From: JANQRZ01 sp965214485
Lineage (GTDB): Bacteria > Bacteroidota > Rhodothermia > Rhodothermales > JANQRZ01
Assembly: GCA_965214485.1 (NCBI GenBank)
Contig: CBDCBW010000015.1
Span: 124,001 to 188,000 of the forward strand
Direction: 5' to 3'
DNA: 64,000 nt
Position 1 is the stretch's first letter. Every line of letters begins with the position of its first letter. This document shows positions 24,605 through 34,181 of this stretch, piece by piece. The position numbers and the translations under genes were made by a program. Under the pieces are notes generated by a model. That model was not told where the DNA came from, did no database searches, and saw nothing but the letters and a program-made list of their open reading frames with translations.

Positions 24605-27469
24605 ATGGCACGTACTGACCGCGACCGCCTCCTGCTCGACCTCTGCGCCTCGGCCGTGACCCTCGATCCCGACGAGCGTCAGGCCTTCCTGGAGCGCGTC
24701 GAGCGCGAGCACCCGGGGCTGCGGCTCGCGCTCGAAGCGATGCTCGCCCTGAGCGTGGACACGGACGACCTCCGCGAGCGCCTCCCCTTCGACGAGGTTC
24801 CGGACGCGCTCGTCGGGGCCCAGGTCGGGGTGCTCGCCGTGCGGGCGTTTCTCGGGGCCGGCGGGATGGGCGTGGTCTACCTCGCCGACGACCCCCGGCT
24901 CGGGCGCGAAGTCGCGCTCAAGGTCCTCCACCCGGTCTTCGCCGAGTCCGCCGAGCGGCGGCAGCTCTTCGAGCGCGAGCAGCGGACCCTGGCGCGCCTC
25001 GTCCACCCCCACATCGCGCGGGTCTACGAGGGCGGCGTGACCGACGGCGGCCAGCCCTACTTCGTGATGGAGCTCGTCGAGGGCGTGGCGCTCGACGCCT
25101 GGGCCGACGGTGCGGCGTACGCCGTGGCAGAGCGCCTCCGGCTCTTCCTCGACGTGTGCGACGCCGTCCAGCACGCCCACCAGCGCGGGGTCATCCACCG
25201 CGACCTCAAGCCGTCGAACGTCCTCGTCACCGAGGGCGGGGCAGCGGACGGGAGGCCGCCGGTCGGGAGGCCGTCGGTGAAGCTGCTCGACTTCGGCGTG
25301 GCGACGCTCGCCGAGGACGCCGGTCCGAGCGGCGACGGGGCCAGCGCGCGCGCGCCGCTGCCGCTGACCCCGGCCTACGCCAGCCCCGAGCAGCTCGCCG
25401 GGGAGCCGGTCACGACCCAGAGCGACGTCTACGCGCTCGGCGTGATGCTTTACGAGCTGCTCGCCGGTCGGCGGCCGTACACGGCGGAGGCCGGTTCGTT
25501 TGGCGAGGCGGCCCACGCCCGGCGCGAGGTGTCGGTGCCGCCGCTCGCAGCCGCCGTCACCGCCGAGGCCGCCGCCCGCCGGGGCACGACGCCCGAGCGC
25601 CTGCGCCGCACCCTCCGCGGCGACCTCGACGCCGTCGTGCGCAAGGCGATGGCGCTCGACCCGGCCGCGCGCTACGCCTCGGCGGAGGCGCTCGCCGACG
25701 ACCTCCGGCGGGTGCTGGAGGACCGGCCCGTCGAGGCCCACCCCGGCTCGGCGTGGGGTCGTGCCCGCAAGCTCGCCCGCCGCAACTGCACGGCGACGGT
25801 CACGGCGGCCCTCGCGCTCGGACTCCTCGTCGCCGTGGTCGCCGTCTACACGTGGCAGCTCCGTACGCAGCGCGACGAGGCCGATACGGCCCGCCAGCGC
25901 GCAGAGACGCTCAACGCCTTCACCGTCGCCATCTTTGAAGGGGCCGACCCCGACGAGAACGGGGGGGCCGACCTCACGGCCCGGGACCTCCTGAACCAGG
26001 GCTCGCGCCGGCTAGAGACTACGCTCCGGCGCGATCCTCGACTCTACGTTGAGATGGCCGTGCTCCTCGTTGACCTGTACGCGAAGGTCGGCGCGCTCGA
26101 CGAGGCGAGTGCCCTTCTAGAGACCGCACTCGCGCAGGTCGAGGACTTCCCACCTGCTTCGGCATGGGCGTACCTCCTCCTCGATAGTCAGTCCGTCCTG
26201 GCGTTGAACCAGGGAAACATAGCCGAGGCCGACAGCCTCCTGCGAGTATCCCTCTTCCTCAAAGAGACGTCCCCATGGGCCAGCCCCCTGGACCTCGCAA
26301 CGAGCCACCACAACCTAGCCACCAGCGCCACGCGGCGCGGAGCGTACGCTCACGCCGACTCGCTTTTCCGCTTGGCCCTGGACGCACGCCGCGAGTTGAA
26401 GGACGCCGAAGACCTCACGGCCAGCCTGCGGGACTATGGGTATCTGAAGTACGAAACAGGCGAGTACGACGCGGCTTTGTCCTTCTTCGAGGAGGCAGAA
26501 GTGCTTTCCCGAGAGGCGTTCGGTGCCACTCACTCGATGGCGGCCTCGCTCCGTGCCAACAGGGCGAATGTGCTCTGGACGCTCGGAGACCTCGACGCGG
26601 CCCGCGAGACCCAGGCGGAAGCACTCGCCCTCAACCGCACGCTCTTCGGCGAAACGCACCCTCGCGTCGGGCGTAACCTCATCACGCTCGGGCTGATCGC
26701 GACGGACCAGGGCCACCTCTCCGAGGCGGAGGCGTTCTACGACGAAGGCCTCACCATCCTTCGTCAGAAGCTGGGGCCGGACCACGTCGAGGTCGGAACC
26801 GCCCTCGGTAACCTGGGCGACCTCTACGTGCGGATGGGCCGCCCTGCCGAGGCGGAGCCTCTGTTGCGCGAGAATCTCAGCATCGACCGGCGAGTGATGG
26901 GGGACGACCATCCCAACACGTTGATAAGCCTGAACAACCTCGCTTTCTTTCTCCTCAAGCAGGCGCGCTATGCTGCTGCGGAACCGCTCCTCCGGGAGGC
27001 CGCCGAGGGCCTTACCGCCGCCTACGGCGCGGAGCATCCCCACGTGGCTGCCGTAACCAACAACCTCGCTCGGGTACTCGTGGAGCTGGACGCTCTCGAC
27101 GAGGCCGAGGCGATGTACGACCGGGCGCTCCGCGTCCAGCGGTCGCGCTTGGACCCAAGCCATCCGAGCCTACTGCACGGGCTGTACGGGTGGGGGCAAC
27201 TCGCCCTGCGCCGAGCCGACTACGGCGCGGCACTCGCGCGGTTCGGAGAGATGAAAGACCGAGCCGCTCGGTCCCCGGAGGGCGGAGACCTAGCGGCGGA
27301 GATGGCCCGTGTCGGGTTGGCTCGGACGCACATCGCCCGAGGGGAGACGGCAGCAGGGTGCGAAATTTTGAGTCAGCCCAGCCACCTCCAGTCCGAGGAA
27401 GTCGCTGTGACCGACGATCTCAGACGCTTGGTGGGGGAAGCGCGCGCGGCCTGCCTCGGGGAACGCTGA
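24605..27469 (+). CDS. Membrane Ser/Thr protein kinase with TPR sensor region
   Basis: 954 residues. Hanks-type kinase at about 75-350: Gly loop GAGGMGVVYLADD near 85, VALKVLHP, catalytic HRDLKPSNVLV with His198-Asp200, DFGVATL, and APE-like ASPEQLAGE. One membrane helix at about 396-417 (VTAALALGLLVAVVAVYTW) separates it from an extracytoplasmic region of about 540 residues made of tetratricopeptide repeats (residues of about 480-930, e.g. SLNNLAFFLLKQARYAAAEPL). It is downstream of and co-directional with the ECF sigma-factor gene, so it probably controls that factor by phosphorylation. No PASTA domain is present. Confidence 0.92.
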   Translation: MARTDRDRLLLDLCASAVTLDPDERQAFLERVEREHPGLRLALEAMLALSVDTDDLRERLPFDEVPDALVGAQVGVLAVRAFLGAGGMGVVYLADDPRLGREVALKVLHPVFAESAERRQLFEREQRTLARLVHPHIARVYEGGVTDGGQPYFVMELVEGVALDAWADGAAYAVAERLRLFLDVCDAVQHAHQRGVIHRDLKPSNVLVTEGGAADGRPPVGRPSVKLLDFGVATLAEDAGPSGDGASARAPLPLTPAYASPEQLAGEPVTTQSDVYALGVMLYELLAGRRPYTAEAGSFGEAAHARREVSVPPLAAAVTAEAAARRGTTPERLRRTLRGDLDAVVRKAMALDPAARYASAEALADDLRRVLEDRPVEAHPGSAWGRARKLARRNCTATVTAALALGLLVAVVAVYTWQLRTQRDEADTARQRAETLNAFTVAIFEGADPDENGGADLTARDLLNQGSRRLETTLRRDPRLYVEMAVLLVDLYAKVGALDEASALLETALAQVEDFPPASAWAYLLLDSQSVLALNQGNIAEADSLLRVSLFLKETSPWASPLDLATSHHNLATSATRRGAYAHADSLFRLALDARRELKDAEDLTASLRDYGYLKYETGEYDAALSFFEEAEVLSREAFGATHSMAASLRANRANVLWTLGDLDAARETQAEALALNRTLFGETHPRVGRNLITLGLIATDQGHLSEAEAFYDEGLTILRQKLGPDHVEVGTALGNLGDLYVRMGRPAEAEPLLRENLSIDRRVMGDDHPNTLISLNNLAFFLLKQARYAAAEPLLREAAEGLTAAYGAEHPHVAAVTNNLARVLVELDALDEAEAMYDRALRVQRSRLDPSHPSLLHGLYGWGQLALRRADYGAALARFGEMKDRAARSPEGGDLAAEMARVGLARTHIARGETAAGCEILSQPSHLQSEEVAVTDDLRRLVGEARAACLGER

Positions 27470-27566
27470 CGCACAAGGGTTGACACACCACCGGGATCGG
27501 CCGTTTCTCTTCCGAGGAACACCCAGAGGGAAGCACTGTGCAAAGCGCGACCTCACCACCGTGCCC

Positions 27567-29873
27567 ATGCCCCTCCGCCATTTTCCTCTTTTCGCACTTC
27601 TTTTCACCGTCGTGCCTGTCGCGGCGCAGAGCATCGACGCGCCGGAGCCCCTCGTGGTGATGAACCTCGCGGCGCACCCGGACGACGAGGACGGCCTCAC
27701 GCTCGCCCACTACCGATGGGCGCACGACGCGGTGGCCTACTCGGTGATCTACACGCGCGGCGAGGGCGGGCAGAACGAGATCGGGCCGGACCTCTACGAG
27801 CGCCTCGGCGCGCTCCGCACGGAGGAGACCGAGGGCGCCGGGCGCATCCTCGGCAGCCAGGTCCGGTTCCTCAACTTCTACGACTTCGGGTACTCGAAAT
27901 TCGCGTCGGAGGCCTTCGATGCGTGGGGCGGGCGCGACGCGGTGACGGCCCGCCTCGTCCGCCTCATCCGCGAGCTGAAGCCGGACGTGATCTTTACCAA
28001 CCACGACACCCTGACGGTCGGGCCGAGCACGCAGCACGGGCAGCACCAGGCCGTCGGGCTCTCGGCCTACGACGCCTTCGCCCTCGCCGCCGACCCGGCC
28101 TACCACCCCGAGCAGCTCGCCGAGCCGGGCGTCGACCTGTGGCAGCCGAAGCGGCTCTTCCTGCGCACGTGGCGCTTCGGCGGGGGCGACGCCGAGGCCG
28201 ACGTGGCGGTCCCTGTCGGCGAGCAGGTCCCGGGGCGCGACGTGTCGGCGGCGGACCTCGCGGTGGCCGCCGCCGCCGAGCACCGCTCGCAGGGCTTCGA
28301 CAAGTTCGCGCCGCGCTTCCGGCGGGAGACGACGCAGTTCCAGCTCCTCCGCGCCGCGCCGGGCGTCGCGCCGCTGCCGGACGGCGCGACCGACCTCGCC
28401 CAGGACCTCCCGCCGAACACCGCCGCTGCCGAGCTGCCGCTGGCAACGCTCCTCGACGCGGGCCGGGTCACGGCCACGCTCCTCGACGGCGAGGGCCTGC
28501 GAGCCGGCACCGACCGCGCCCTGCCGGGGCAGACGGTCCCGGTCTACTGGCGCTTCGGGACGCGCTTCTCGCCGGGCGGCGCGCCCTCCCCGGTCGAGGT
28601 CGTCTTCACGGGGGCCGTCGACACGGTCGTCACCGTCCCGCCGGAGGCGTCGTCGAACACCGAGCCGATTGCCTGGCTCCGCCTCCCGCCCGACGCCGCG
28701 CCGACGCTCCCGAAGGCCGAGCGGCAGTACGACCGCTTCCTCAGCACGCCGCCGGTCCAGTACGCCGTCCGGCTGCCCGGCCGGCCGGAGGCGATCTACG
28801 CCGCCGAGCACCTCGCGCTCGAGATCGCCCCGCCGATCACGCTCGAGCTGCCCGACGGCGTGGTCCGGCTGACCCCGGGCGAGAACGCCGTCCCGTACCG
28901 CCTCCGCATCGACGACCCGGAGGCGACGGGTGCCACCGTGCAGCTCGTGATCGCGCCGCCGTCGCAGCCGAACGTCCGCGTGCGCCCGCTCTTCGTGGGC
29001 GAGCAGACGGTCGAGAAAGGAGCCGGCTGGACGGACGAGGCGTTCGCCTTCGCCCTTCCCGACGCGTTCCCCCACATCGACTACGAGCTTCGCCTCGAAG
29101 CCCGTCCGGTCCCGACGCCGGACGTCTGGACGCCCGCCACGACGAAGCGCACTGCCCGCGCCCTGCCCGCGGTGGCGGTCCCCGAGGGGCTGCGCGTCGG
29201 CTTCGTCAAGAGCTACGACGAGACGACCGAGAACGCCCTCCGCGAGCTGGGGCCCACGGTGGTCCCGCTCGACTCGGCGGCGCTCGCGGGGAGCGACTTC
29301 GCCGGGCTCCACACGATCGTCATCGACATCCGGGCCTACCTCGTCCGCTCCGACCTCCGCCGCTACAACGACCGGCTGCTGGACTGGGTGCGCGGCGGCG
29401 GGCACCTCGTCGTGACGTACCAGAAGACGTTCGAGTGGAACGAGCAGTACGACGACCCCTTCGACGCGTCGAGGAAGAACCCGGCGGGGTTCGCGCCCTA
29501 CCCGCTCACGCTCGGGCGCGACCGGGTGACGTTTGAGGACGCGCCGGTGACGCTCCTCGAACCCGGCCACGTCCTCCTGCACTCCCCGAACGAGATCGAC
29601 GCCTCGGCGTGGGACGGCTGGGTGCAGGAGCGCGGGCTCTACTTCCCCGCCGAGTACGACGACCGCTACCGGCCGCTCTTCTCGATGCACGATCCGGGCG
29701 AGGACCCGCTGACGTCGTCTACGCTCCTGGCCGAGGTCGGGGACGGGACGTACCTCTACACCGCGCTCGGGTGGTACCGGCAGCTCGCGGCGTACAACCC
29801 CGGCGCGTACCGGCTCTTCGCCAACCTGGTCAGCCTCCCGCTCGTCGATGAGCGCTCGGGCGATGGACGCTGA
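27567..29873 (+). CDS. Secreted PIG-L/LmbE-family deacetylase
   Basis: 768 residues with a Sec signal (MPLRHFPLFALLFTVVPVAAQ). The N-terminal third is a PIG-L zinc deacetylase: AHPDDE at 37-41 and the HGQH pair (His157, His160). The substrate is likely an N-acetylated sugar. The middle is beta-sandwich-like. The last third (about 545-740, LRVGFVKSYDETTENALREL and GGGHLVVTYQKTFEWNEQYD) resembles a class I glutamine-amidotransferase-like fold. The ATG at 27567 was chosen over one 87 bp upstream because it starts the signal peptide. The EamA remnant overlaps its 3' end. Confidence 0.87.
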   Translation: MPLRHFPLFALLFTVVPVAAQSIDAPEPLVVMNLAAHPDDEDGLTLAHYRWAHDAVAYSVIYTRGEGGQNEIGPDLYERLGALRTEETEGAGRILGSQVRFLNFYDFGYSKFASEAFDAWGGRDAVTARLVRLIRELKPDVIFTNHDTLTVGPSTQHGQHQAVGLSAYDAFALAADPAYHPEQLAEPGVDLWQPKRLFLRTWRFGGGDAEADVAVPVGEQVPGRDVSAADLAVAAAAEHRSQGFDKFAPRFRRETTQFQLLRAAPGVAPLPDGATDLAQDLPPNTAAAELPLATLLDAGRVTATLLDGEGLRAGTDRALPGQTVPVYWRFGTRFSPGGAPSPVEVVFTGAVDTVVTVPPEASSNTEPIAWLRLPPDAAPTLPKAERQYDRFLSTPPVQYAVRLPGRPEAIYAAEHLALEIAPPITLELPDGVVRLTPGENAVPYRLRIDDPEATGATVQLVIAPPSQPNVRVRPLFVGEQTVEKGAGWTDEAFAFALPDAFPHIDYELRLEARPVPTPDVWTPATTKRTARALPAVAVPEGLRVGFVKSYDETTENALRELGPTVVPLDSAALAGSDFAGLHTIVIDIRAYLVRSDLRRYNDRLLDWVRGGGHLVVTYQKTFEWNEQYDDPFDASRKNPAGFAPYPLTLGRDRVTFEDAPVTLLEPGHVLLHSPNEIDASAWDGWVQERGLYFPAEYDDRYRPLFSMHDPGEDPLTSSTLLAEVGDGTYLYTALGWYRQLAAYNPGAYRLFANLVSLPLVDERSGDGR

Positions 29874-30144
29874 GGAGCGGCCCGCGCCGGAGCAGCGATG
29901 GCCGGCCTACGCGGCGCTGGCGGGGGCGGCGGTGCTGTGGGGCGCGTCGTTCCCGCTGGGCAAGCTCGCGCTCGCCGAGGTCCCGCCGAGCTACCTGATC
30001 CTGTACCGGTTCGCCCTGGCGGCGCTCGTGATGGGGCCGCTCGCGGTCGTGGGCGGCGCGCTCCTCGTCGCGGCGGCGGTGCTGGCGACGCTGCCGGGAC
30101 CGACGCTGCCGGGACCGACGCCGTCGGCGGAGGCGGCAGCATGA
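29848..30144 (+). pseudogene. EamA/DMT transporter reduced by internal deletion
   Basis: 98 residues. The N terminus is a normal DMT-superfamily start (WPAYAALAGAAVLWGASFPL, then KLALAEVPPSYLILYRFALA), which is TM1-TM2 of a roughly 300-residue, ten-helix exporter. It then jumps directly to VVGGALLVAAAVLATLPGP, which resembles the last helix (TM10) of the same family. About 200 residues are missing but the frame is kept, and a Pro/Ala tail follows. It overlaps the PIG-L stop by 26 bp and the ZapE start by 4 bp (ATGA). A functional two- or three-helix protein is possible but less likely. Confidence 0.65.
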
Positions 30145-31193
30145 GCGGCAGCACGACCGACTTCGCCCCGCCGGCTCGCTTCGACGGGGCGCGCTTCGAG
30201 ACGTATCGCCCGCAGAACGACGCGCAGGCCACCGCCCTCGCCGATGCCCGCCGGTTCGCCGAGCGGGTGCGCCGACGCTACGCCGGACCCGGCCTCCTGC
30301 GCTGGCTGAAGCGCGACGCGGGGCTGCGCGGCGGGCTGTACCTCGTCGGCCCGGTCGGCACGGGCAAGACCCACCTGCTCGCCTCGCTCTACCGCGCGCT
30401 GCACGGCGGCCGGGCCGCTGCCGACGTGCCGTGCGCCTTCCTCCACTCCTCCGCCCTCTTCCGCGCTACCGAGCCGCCGGAGGCCTACGCCGAGCGCCTC
30501 GCCGACGCCCACCGCGTGCTCCTGATCGACGAGATCGAGCTCGACGATCCGGCGAATGAGATCAGGTTGATCAACGTCCTCAAAACCCTCGGGCGGCTCG
30601 GGGTGACGGTGGCGGCGACGAGCAACGCCGAGCCGGAGAAGTTCCTCTCGGCCGAGTTCGGGCGCGACCGGCTCGAGCGCTTCATCTCGGAGGAGTTCCG
30701 GAGCCGGTACCACGTGGTCTTCGTCCCGGGCGAGGACTTCCGGCGGGGGCTGGCAAAGCCCGGCACGGCGTGGGTCGGCCCGCTCGACGCGGCGGAGGCC
30801 GCGATGCGCCTCGCCTTCGAGCGCGACGCCGGCCGCAAGCTCTGGCTCCACCGCGACGCCCTTCTGCGCCGCACGGCGGAGACCGAGCGCCAGGCCCTCA
30901 CCGCCGAGCTCGCCGCGTACGACGCCCTCTACCTCGCCGAGCTGGACACCGGCTCGACCGACGACGCGCTCCGCCTCCTCCGCGTCGTCGACGACCTCTA
31001 CACCCACCCCTCGCCGCCCACCTTGCACTTCACCTCGGAGACCGAGCCGGAGCGCTGGTTTCCAGCCACCCCCGAGCGGTCCGGCATCGAGCGCGCCGTG
31101 GCCGAGAAGTTCGAGCGGACCGTCTCGCGGCTCCACGCGCTGTGCGCCGTGCAGCGCGTCGGGGCGCTCCAGAGCCGCAGCGCGGAGGGCTGA
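30141..31193 (+). CDS. zapE: ZapE/AFG1-like ATPase
   Basis: AAA+ ATPase, 350 residues from the ATG at 30141, which overlaps the stop of the preceding remnant. Walker A GPVGTGKTH at 70-78, Walker B VLLIDEIE at 126-133, and sensor 1 VAATSNAEPEKF. In E. coli the protein associates with the division ring. AFG1 relatives are mitochondrial quality-control factors. The role here is inferred from family. There is no signal or membrane segment. Confidence 0.85.
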   Translation: MSGSTTDFAPPARFDGARFETYRPQNDAQATALADARRFAERVRRRYAGPGLLRWLKRDAGLRGGLYLVGPVGTGKTHLLASLYRALHGGRAAADVPCAFLHSSALFRATEPPEAYAERLADAHRVLLIDEIELDDPANEIRLINVLKTLGRLGVTVAATSNAEPEKFLSAEFGRDRLERFISEEFRSRYHVVFVPGEDFRRGLAKPGTAWVGPLDAAEAAMRLAFERDAGRKLWLHRDALLRRTAETERQALTAELAAYDALYLAELDTGSTDDALRLLRVVDDLYTHPSPPTLHFTSETEPERWFPATPERSGIERAVAEKFERTVSRLHALCAVQRVGALQSRSAEG

Positions 31194-31270
31194 AAGAGCG
31201 GCGGAGGTTCCGAACGCGCCGCCGTGGTATTCTTCCCCGCTCCCGTTCGTCCGCCCCTCCCCTCCTCCCT

Positions 31271-32710
31271 ATGCCCTTCATCGACCTCCCGCCGTGGCTC
31301 CTCCCGACCGTGCTCGGCGTGGCGCAGGTCCTCGGCGTGCTCAGCGCGCTCGACGCGGTGATGAAGGCGCGGACGCCGCAGGGGGCCACGGCGTGGGTGC
31401 TCGCGCTCGTCCTGCTGCCCATCGTGACGCTCCCGCTCTACTGGATCTTCGGGCGCGCCAAGTTCGACGCCTACGTCGAGGCCCTGCGCGACTTCGACCG
31501 GGAGGTGGCGGCGCGGCTGGACGAAGCCCGCGCCGGCGTCCGGTCGGCGTTTCTCGTCGATCCCGACGGCGCGCGCGGCGAGCTCCGCGCCTTCGACGAG
31601 ATGGCGACGCTGCCGCTGACGTGCAAGAACGACGGCCACCTCCTCATCGACGGGCACGCCACCTTCGAGGCCATCTTCGCCGCCCTCGACGAGGCCGAGG
31701 CCTACGTCCTCGCGCAGTTCTACACCATCCACGACGACCGGATCGGGACGGCGTTCCAGGCAAAGCTGATCGCGGCGGCGCGGCGCGGCGTGCGGGTCTA
31801 CCTGCTCTACGACGAGGTGGGCTCGGCGAAGCTGCCGAGCCGGTACAAGCGGGCGCTGCGCGAGGCCGGGGCCGAGGTCTCGGGCTTCAGCGGGGACCGC
31901 AACTGGCTCGGGCGCTTCCGGCTCAACTTCCGCAACCATCGCAAGATCGTCGTCGTGGACGGGCGCTGGGCGGCGGTCGGCGGCCTCAACGTCGGGGACG
32001 AGTACCTCGGGCGCGACCCTAAGATCAGCCCGTGGCGGGACACCCACCTCGCCGTCACCGGGCCGCTCGTGCAGGGCGCGCAGCTCTCGTTTCTCCGTGA
32101 CTGGTTCTACGGCACCGGAGAGCTGATCGAGGCCGAGTGGACGCCGACCCCGGCGGGGCGCGACCGCGACGCGCTGCTGCTCGCCTCCGGCCCCGCGGAC
32201 GAGCTCGAGACCTGCGGCCTGCTCTACACCCACGCGGTCGAGTCCGCCGAAGAGCGGGTGTGGATCGCCACGCCGTACTTCGTGCCCGACGGGCGCGTGC
32301 TCGGCGCGCTCCAGCTCGCGGCGCTCCGGGGCGTGGACGTGCGCATCCTGATGCCGCGCCAGTCGGACAGCGTCTTCTTCCGGTTCGTCCCCTACACCTA
32401 CCTCCCCGAGATCGAGCGCGCCGGGGTCAAGACCTACCTCTTCGAGGACGGCTTCATGCACCAGAAAATCCTGCTCGTCGACGACGACTACGCGGCGGTC
32501 TCGACGGCCAACTTCGACAACCGCTCGTTCCGGCTCAACTTCGAGGTCACCGTCCTCTTCGCCGACGCCGGGTTCGCCGGGGAGGTCGAGGCGATGCTCG
32601 AAGAGGATTTCGCTCGCGCCACCCGGATCACGCAGCAAGACCTCGAGGCCAAGTCCTACGCCTTCCGCGTCGCTGCCCGCGCCGGCCGCCTGCTCGCCCC
32701 GATCCTCTAA
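31271..32710 (+). CDS. cls: Cardiolipin synthase
   Basis: Joins two phosphatidylglycerols into cardiolipin at the inner membrane. 479 residues. Two N-terminal membrane helices (about 8-30 and 40-62) are followed by two phospholipase D motifs: His223-Lys225-Asp230 in NHRKIVVVDG and His397-Lys399-Asp404 in HQKILLVDDD. The stop codon TAA is also the target duplication of the adjacent IS element. Degenerate copies of this gene's last 30-46 bases are found at 34145 and 40628. Confidence 0.95.
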   Translation: MPFIDLPPWLLPTVLGVAQVLGVLSALDAVMKARTPQGATAWVLALVLLPIVTLPLYWIFGRAKFDAYVEALRDFDREVAARLDEARAGVRSAFLVDPDGARGELRAFDEMATLPLTCKNDGHLLIDGHATFEAIFAALDEAEAYVLAQFYTIHDDRIGTAFQAKLIAAARRGVRVYLLYDEVGSAKLPSRYKRALREAGAEVSGFSGDRNWLGRFRLNFRNHRKIVVVDGRWAAVGGLNVGDEYLGRDPKISPWRDTHLAVTGPLVQGAQLSFLRDWFYGTGELIEAEWTPTPAGRDRDALLLASGPADELETCGLLYTHAVESAEERVWIATPYFVPDGRVLGALQLAALRGVDVRILMPRQSDSVFFRFVPYTYLPEIERAGVKTYLFEDGFMHQKILLVDDDYAAVSTANFDNRSFRLNFEVTVLFADAGFAGEVEAMLEEDFARATRITQQDLEAKSYAFRVAARAGRLLAPIL

Positions 32711-33564
32711 GAGGCTGACTACGAATGGAGTGTGATGGGACGTTGAGCCCGTCCCCCTCGACCGATCGCACGCATGGCACACAGGCCGTACTCGACAGAC
32801 CTCACCGACGCCCAGTGGGCCATCGTCGCCCCGCTGCTGCCCCCGCCCCGCCCGCGCGGTCGCCGACCGACCGTCGACCGCCGCCGCGTCCTTGACGCCA
32901 TCTTCTACCAAGCCAAGAACGCCTGCACATGGCGCGACCTCCCGCGCGACTTCCCCAACCACAAGACGGTCTACGCCTATTTCGAGCGGTGGCGCGACGA
33001 CGGCACCCTCGCCTCGGTCTACGAGGCGCTCCACCGCCGGTGGCGTCGGGAGAACGGGCGCGACGAGGACCCGTCGGCCGGGTCCGTCGACAGCCGGAGC
33101 GTCCAGGCTGCGCCCGAGGCCGCCGAGCGGGGGAAGGACCCGAACAAGAAAGTCGTCGGTCGCAAGCAGCACCTGTGCGTCGACACCGAGGGGCTCCCGA
33201 TCTCGGTCAGGGTCACCGTCGCCTCAGCCAACGACAAGGCAGCGGCCTACGACCTCATCGACGCGGCGGCCGAGCGGAGCCCGCGGCTGAAGAAGCTGTG
33301 GGCCGACGGGGCCTATGTGAGCGGCCCGCTCGCCGACCACGCCGCCGAGAAGGAGATCGACTTCGAAGTCGTGAGCCAGCAGAAGGGGCCGTTCGCGCCG
33401 ATCCCGCGCCGGTGGGTCGTCGAGCGGACGTTCGCCTGGCTGAAGCGGTACCGCCGGCTGGTGCTCGACTTCGAGCGTCTCGCGCGGACGGTCGAGGCGT
33501 TCATCTACCTCGCGCTGACGCGGCTCCTGCTCAACCGCTTGGCCCCACGTTCATAGTCAGCCTC
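32711..33564 (+). mobile_element. IS5-family insertion sequence, copy 1 (854 bp)
   Basis: The ends are GAGGCTGACTACGAATGG and, read inward from the right, GAGGCTGACTATGAACGT. The element is flanked by TAA on both sides (32708-32710 and 33565-33567), the 3-bp duplication of the IS5 group. It carries one uninterrupted transposase gene. The left TAA is the stop codon of cls, so that gene is left intact. A second copy, inverted and with an identical transposase, lies at 38855-39708. Confidence 0.95.
32774..33556 (+). CDS. IS5-family transposase (copy 1)
   Basis: 260 residues, beginning MAHRPYSTDLTDAQWAIVAP as in the DUF4096 N-terminal region. A DDE catalytic core follows: first Asp in GSVDSRSVQAA, second in LWADGAYVSG, and Glu in WVVERTFAWLKRYRRL. 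There is no frameshift or internal stop, so it is probably active. It is identical in sequence to the transposase of copy 2. Confidence 0.95.
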   Translation: MAHRPYSTDLTDAQWAIVAPLLPPPRPRGRRPTVDRRRVLDAIFYQAKNACTWRDLPRDFPNHKTVYAYFERWRDDGTLASVYEALHRRWRRENGRDEDPSAGSVDSRSVQAAPEAAERGKDPNKKVVGRKQHLCVDTEGLPISVRVTVASANDKAAAYDLIDAAAERSPRLKKLWADGAYVSGPLADHAAEKEIDFEVVSQQKGPFAPIPRRWVVERTFAWLKRYRRLVLDFERLARTVEAFIYLALTRLLLNRLAPRS

Positions 33565-33572
33565 TAAGACCA

Positions 33573-34064
33573 CTATTCCCAGCGAAGCTCTATCCGAGCG
33601 CGGATGTTTCCTACTTGCAGCGTCACGGTAGGAGAATAACTCTCGGCGTAATCCTCGATAGCGAACGGACCAGCAGCGCCTATGTAGTCGTGCTGGCTAA
33701 CATCCAGATCCCATAGATATAGAGTATAGCTCCGACTCCAATCGCTAACCTGACTATTGACCGACCATCGTACCGGAAAATCGCCTGGACTTAGGTCGCT
33801 CCTGGGGCTGCTCGCGCTTGCGAGAATGTCGCCCTGCGTGTCCTGAATCTCAAAGTGGAGATCGGGCCCAGAGGTAAGGTCCCAACCAGACCCATCTGAA
33901 GCACTCATCGGCATCTCTTCGACAGTCAGAGCGCTGATGAAGACACGGGTGTAGGAAGGTTCCTCGTTTGAGACACTCGATTCCTCGTCTGAGACACTTG
34001 AGGAATCACAGGATGAGAAGAGGAAAGCAAGAGCGAGGACGAGGAAAGCAGAATAACGACGCAT
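33573..34064 (-). CDS. Lipoprotein of unknown function in the accessory block
   Basis: 163 residues: signal MRRYSAFLVLALAFLF, lipobox SSC. A Ser/Glu-rich linker contains the near-duplicate VSDEESSVSNEE. The rest is beta-rich with many aromatic residues (WSRSYTLYLWDLDVSQHDYIG). Codon use is less GC-biased than in neighbours, which suggests acquisition by transfer. The stop lies 8 bp from the IS end. It is bounded on the other side by a remnant of the cls 3' end. Confidence 0.65.
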   Translation of the reverse strand: MRRYSAFLVLALAFLFSSCDSSSVSDEESSVSNEEPSYTRVFISALTVEEMPMSASDGSGWDLTSGPDLHFEIQDTQGDILASASSPRSDLSPGDFPVRWSVNSQVSDWSRSYTLYLWDLDVSQHDYIGAAGPFAIEDYAESYSPTVTLQVGNIRARIELRWE

Positions 34065-34144
34065 AGCTAGAGGTTCCGGTGCTAGAGTGAGAGGAGTGCG
34101 GATGCCAATCCTATCGGCTGACCCGTCCCTCTATTTAGCCCGAC

Positions 34145-34174
34145 GCCGGTCGCCTGCTCACCCCAATCCTCTAG
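34145..34174. repeat. Degenerate copy of the cls 3' end (copy B)
   Basis: The 30 bp gccggtcgcctgctca...atcctctag differ at four positions from the last 30 bp of cls (32681-32710). Read in the same frame they encode AGRLLTPIL and a stop. There is no longer homology upstream. A third copy (C) is at 40628-40673. Confidence 0.8.
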
Positions 34175-34181
34175 CCTCCAC

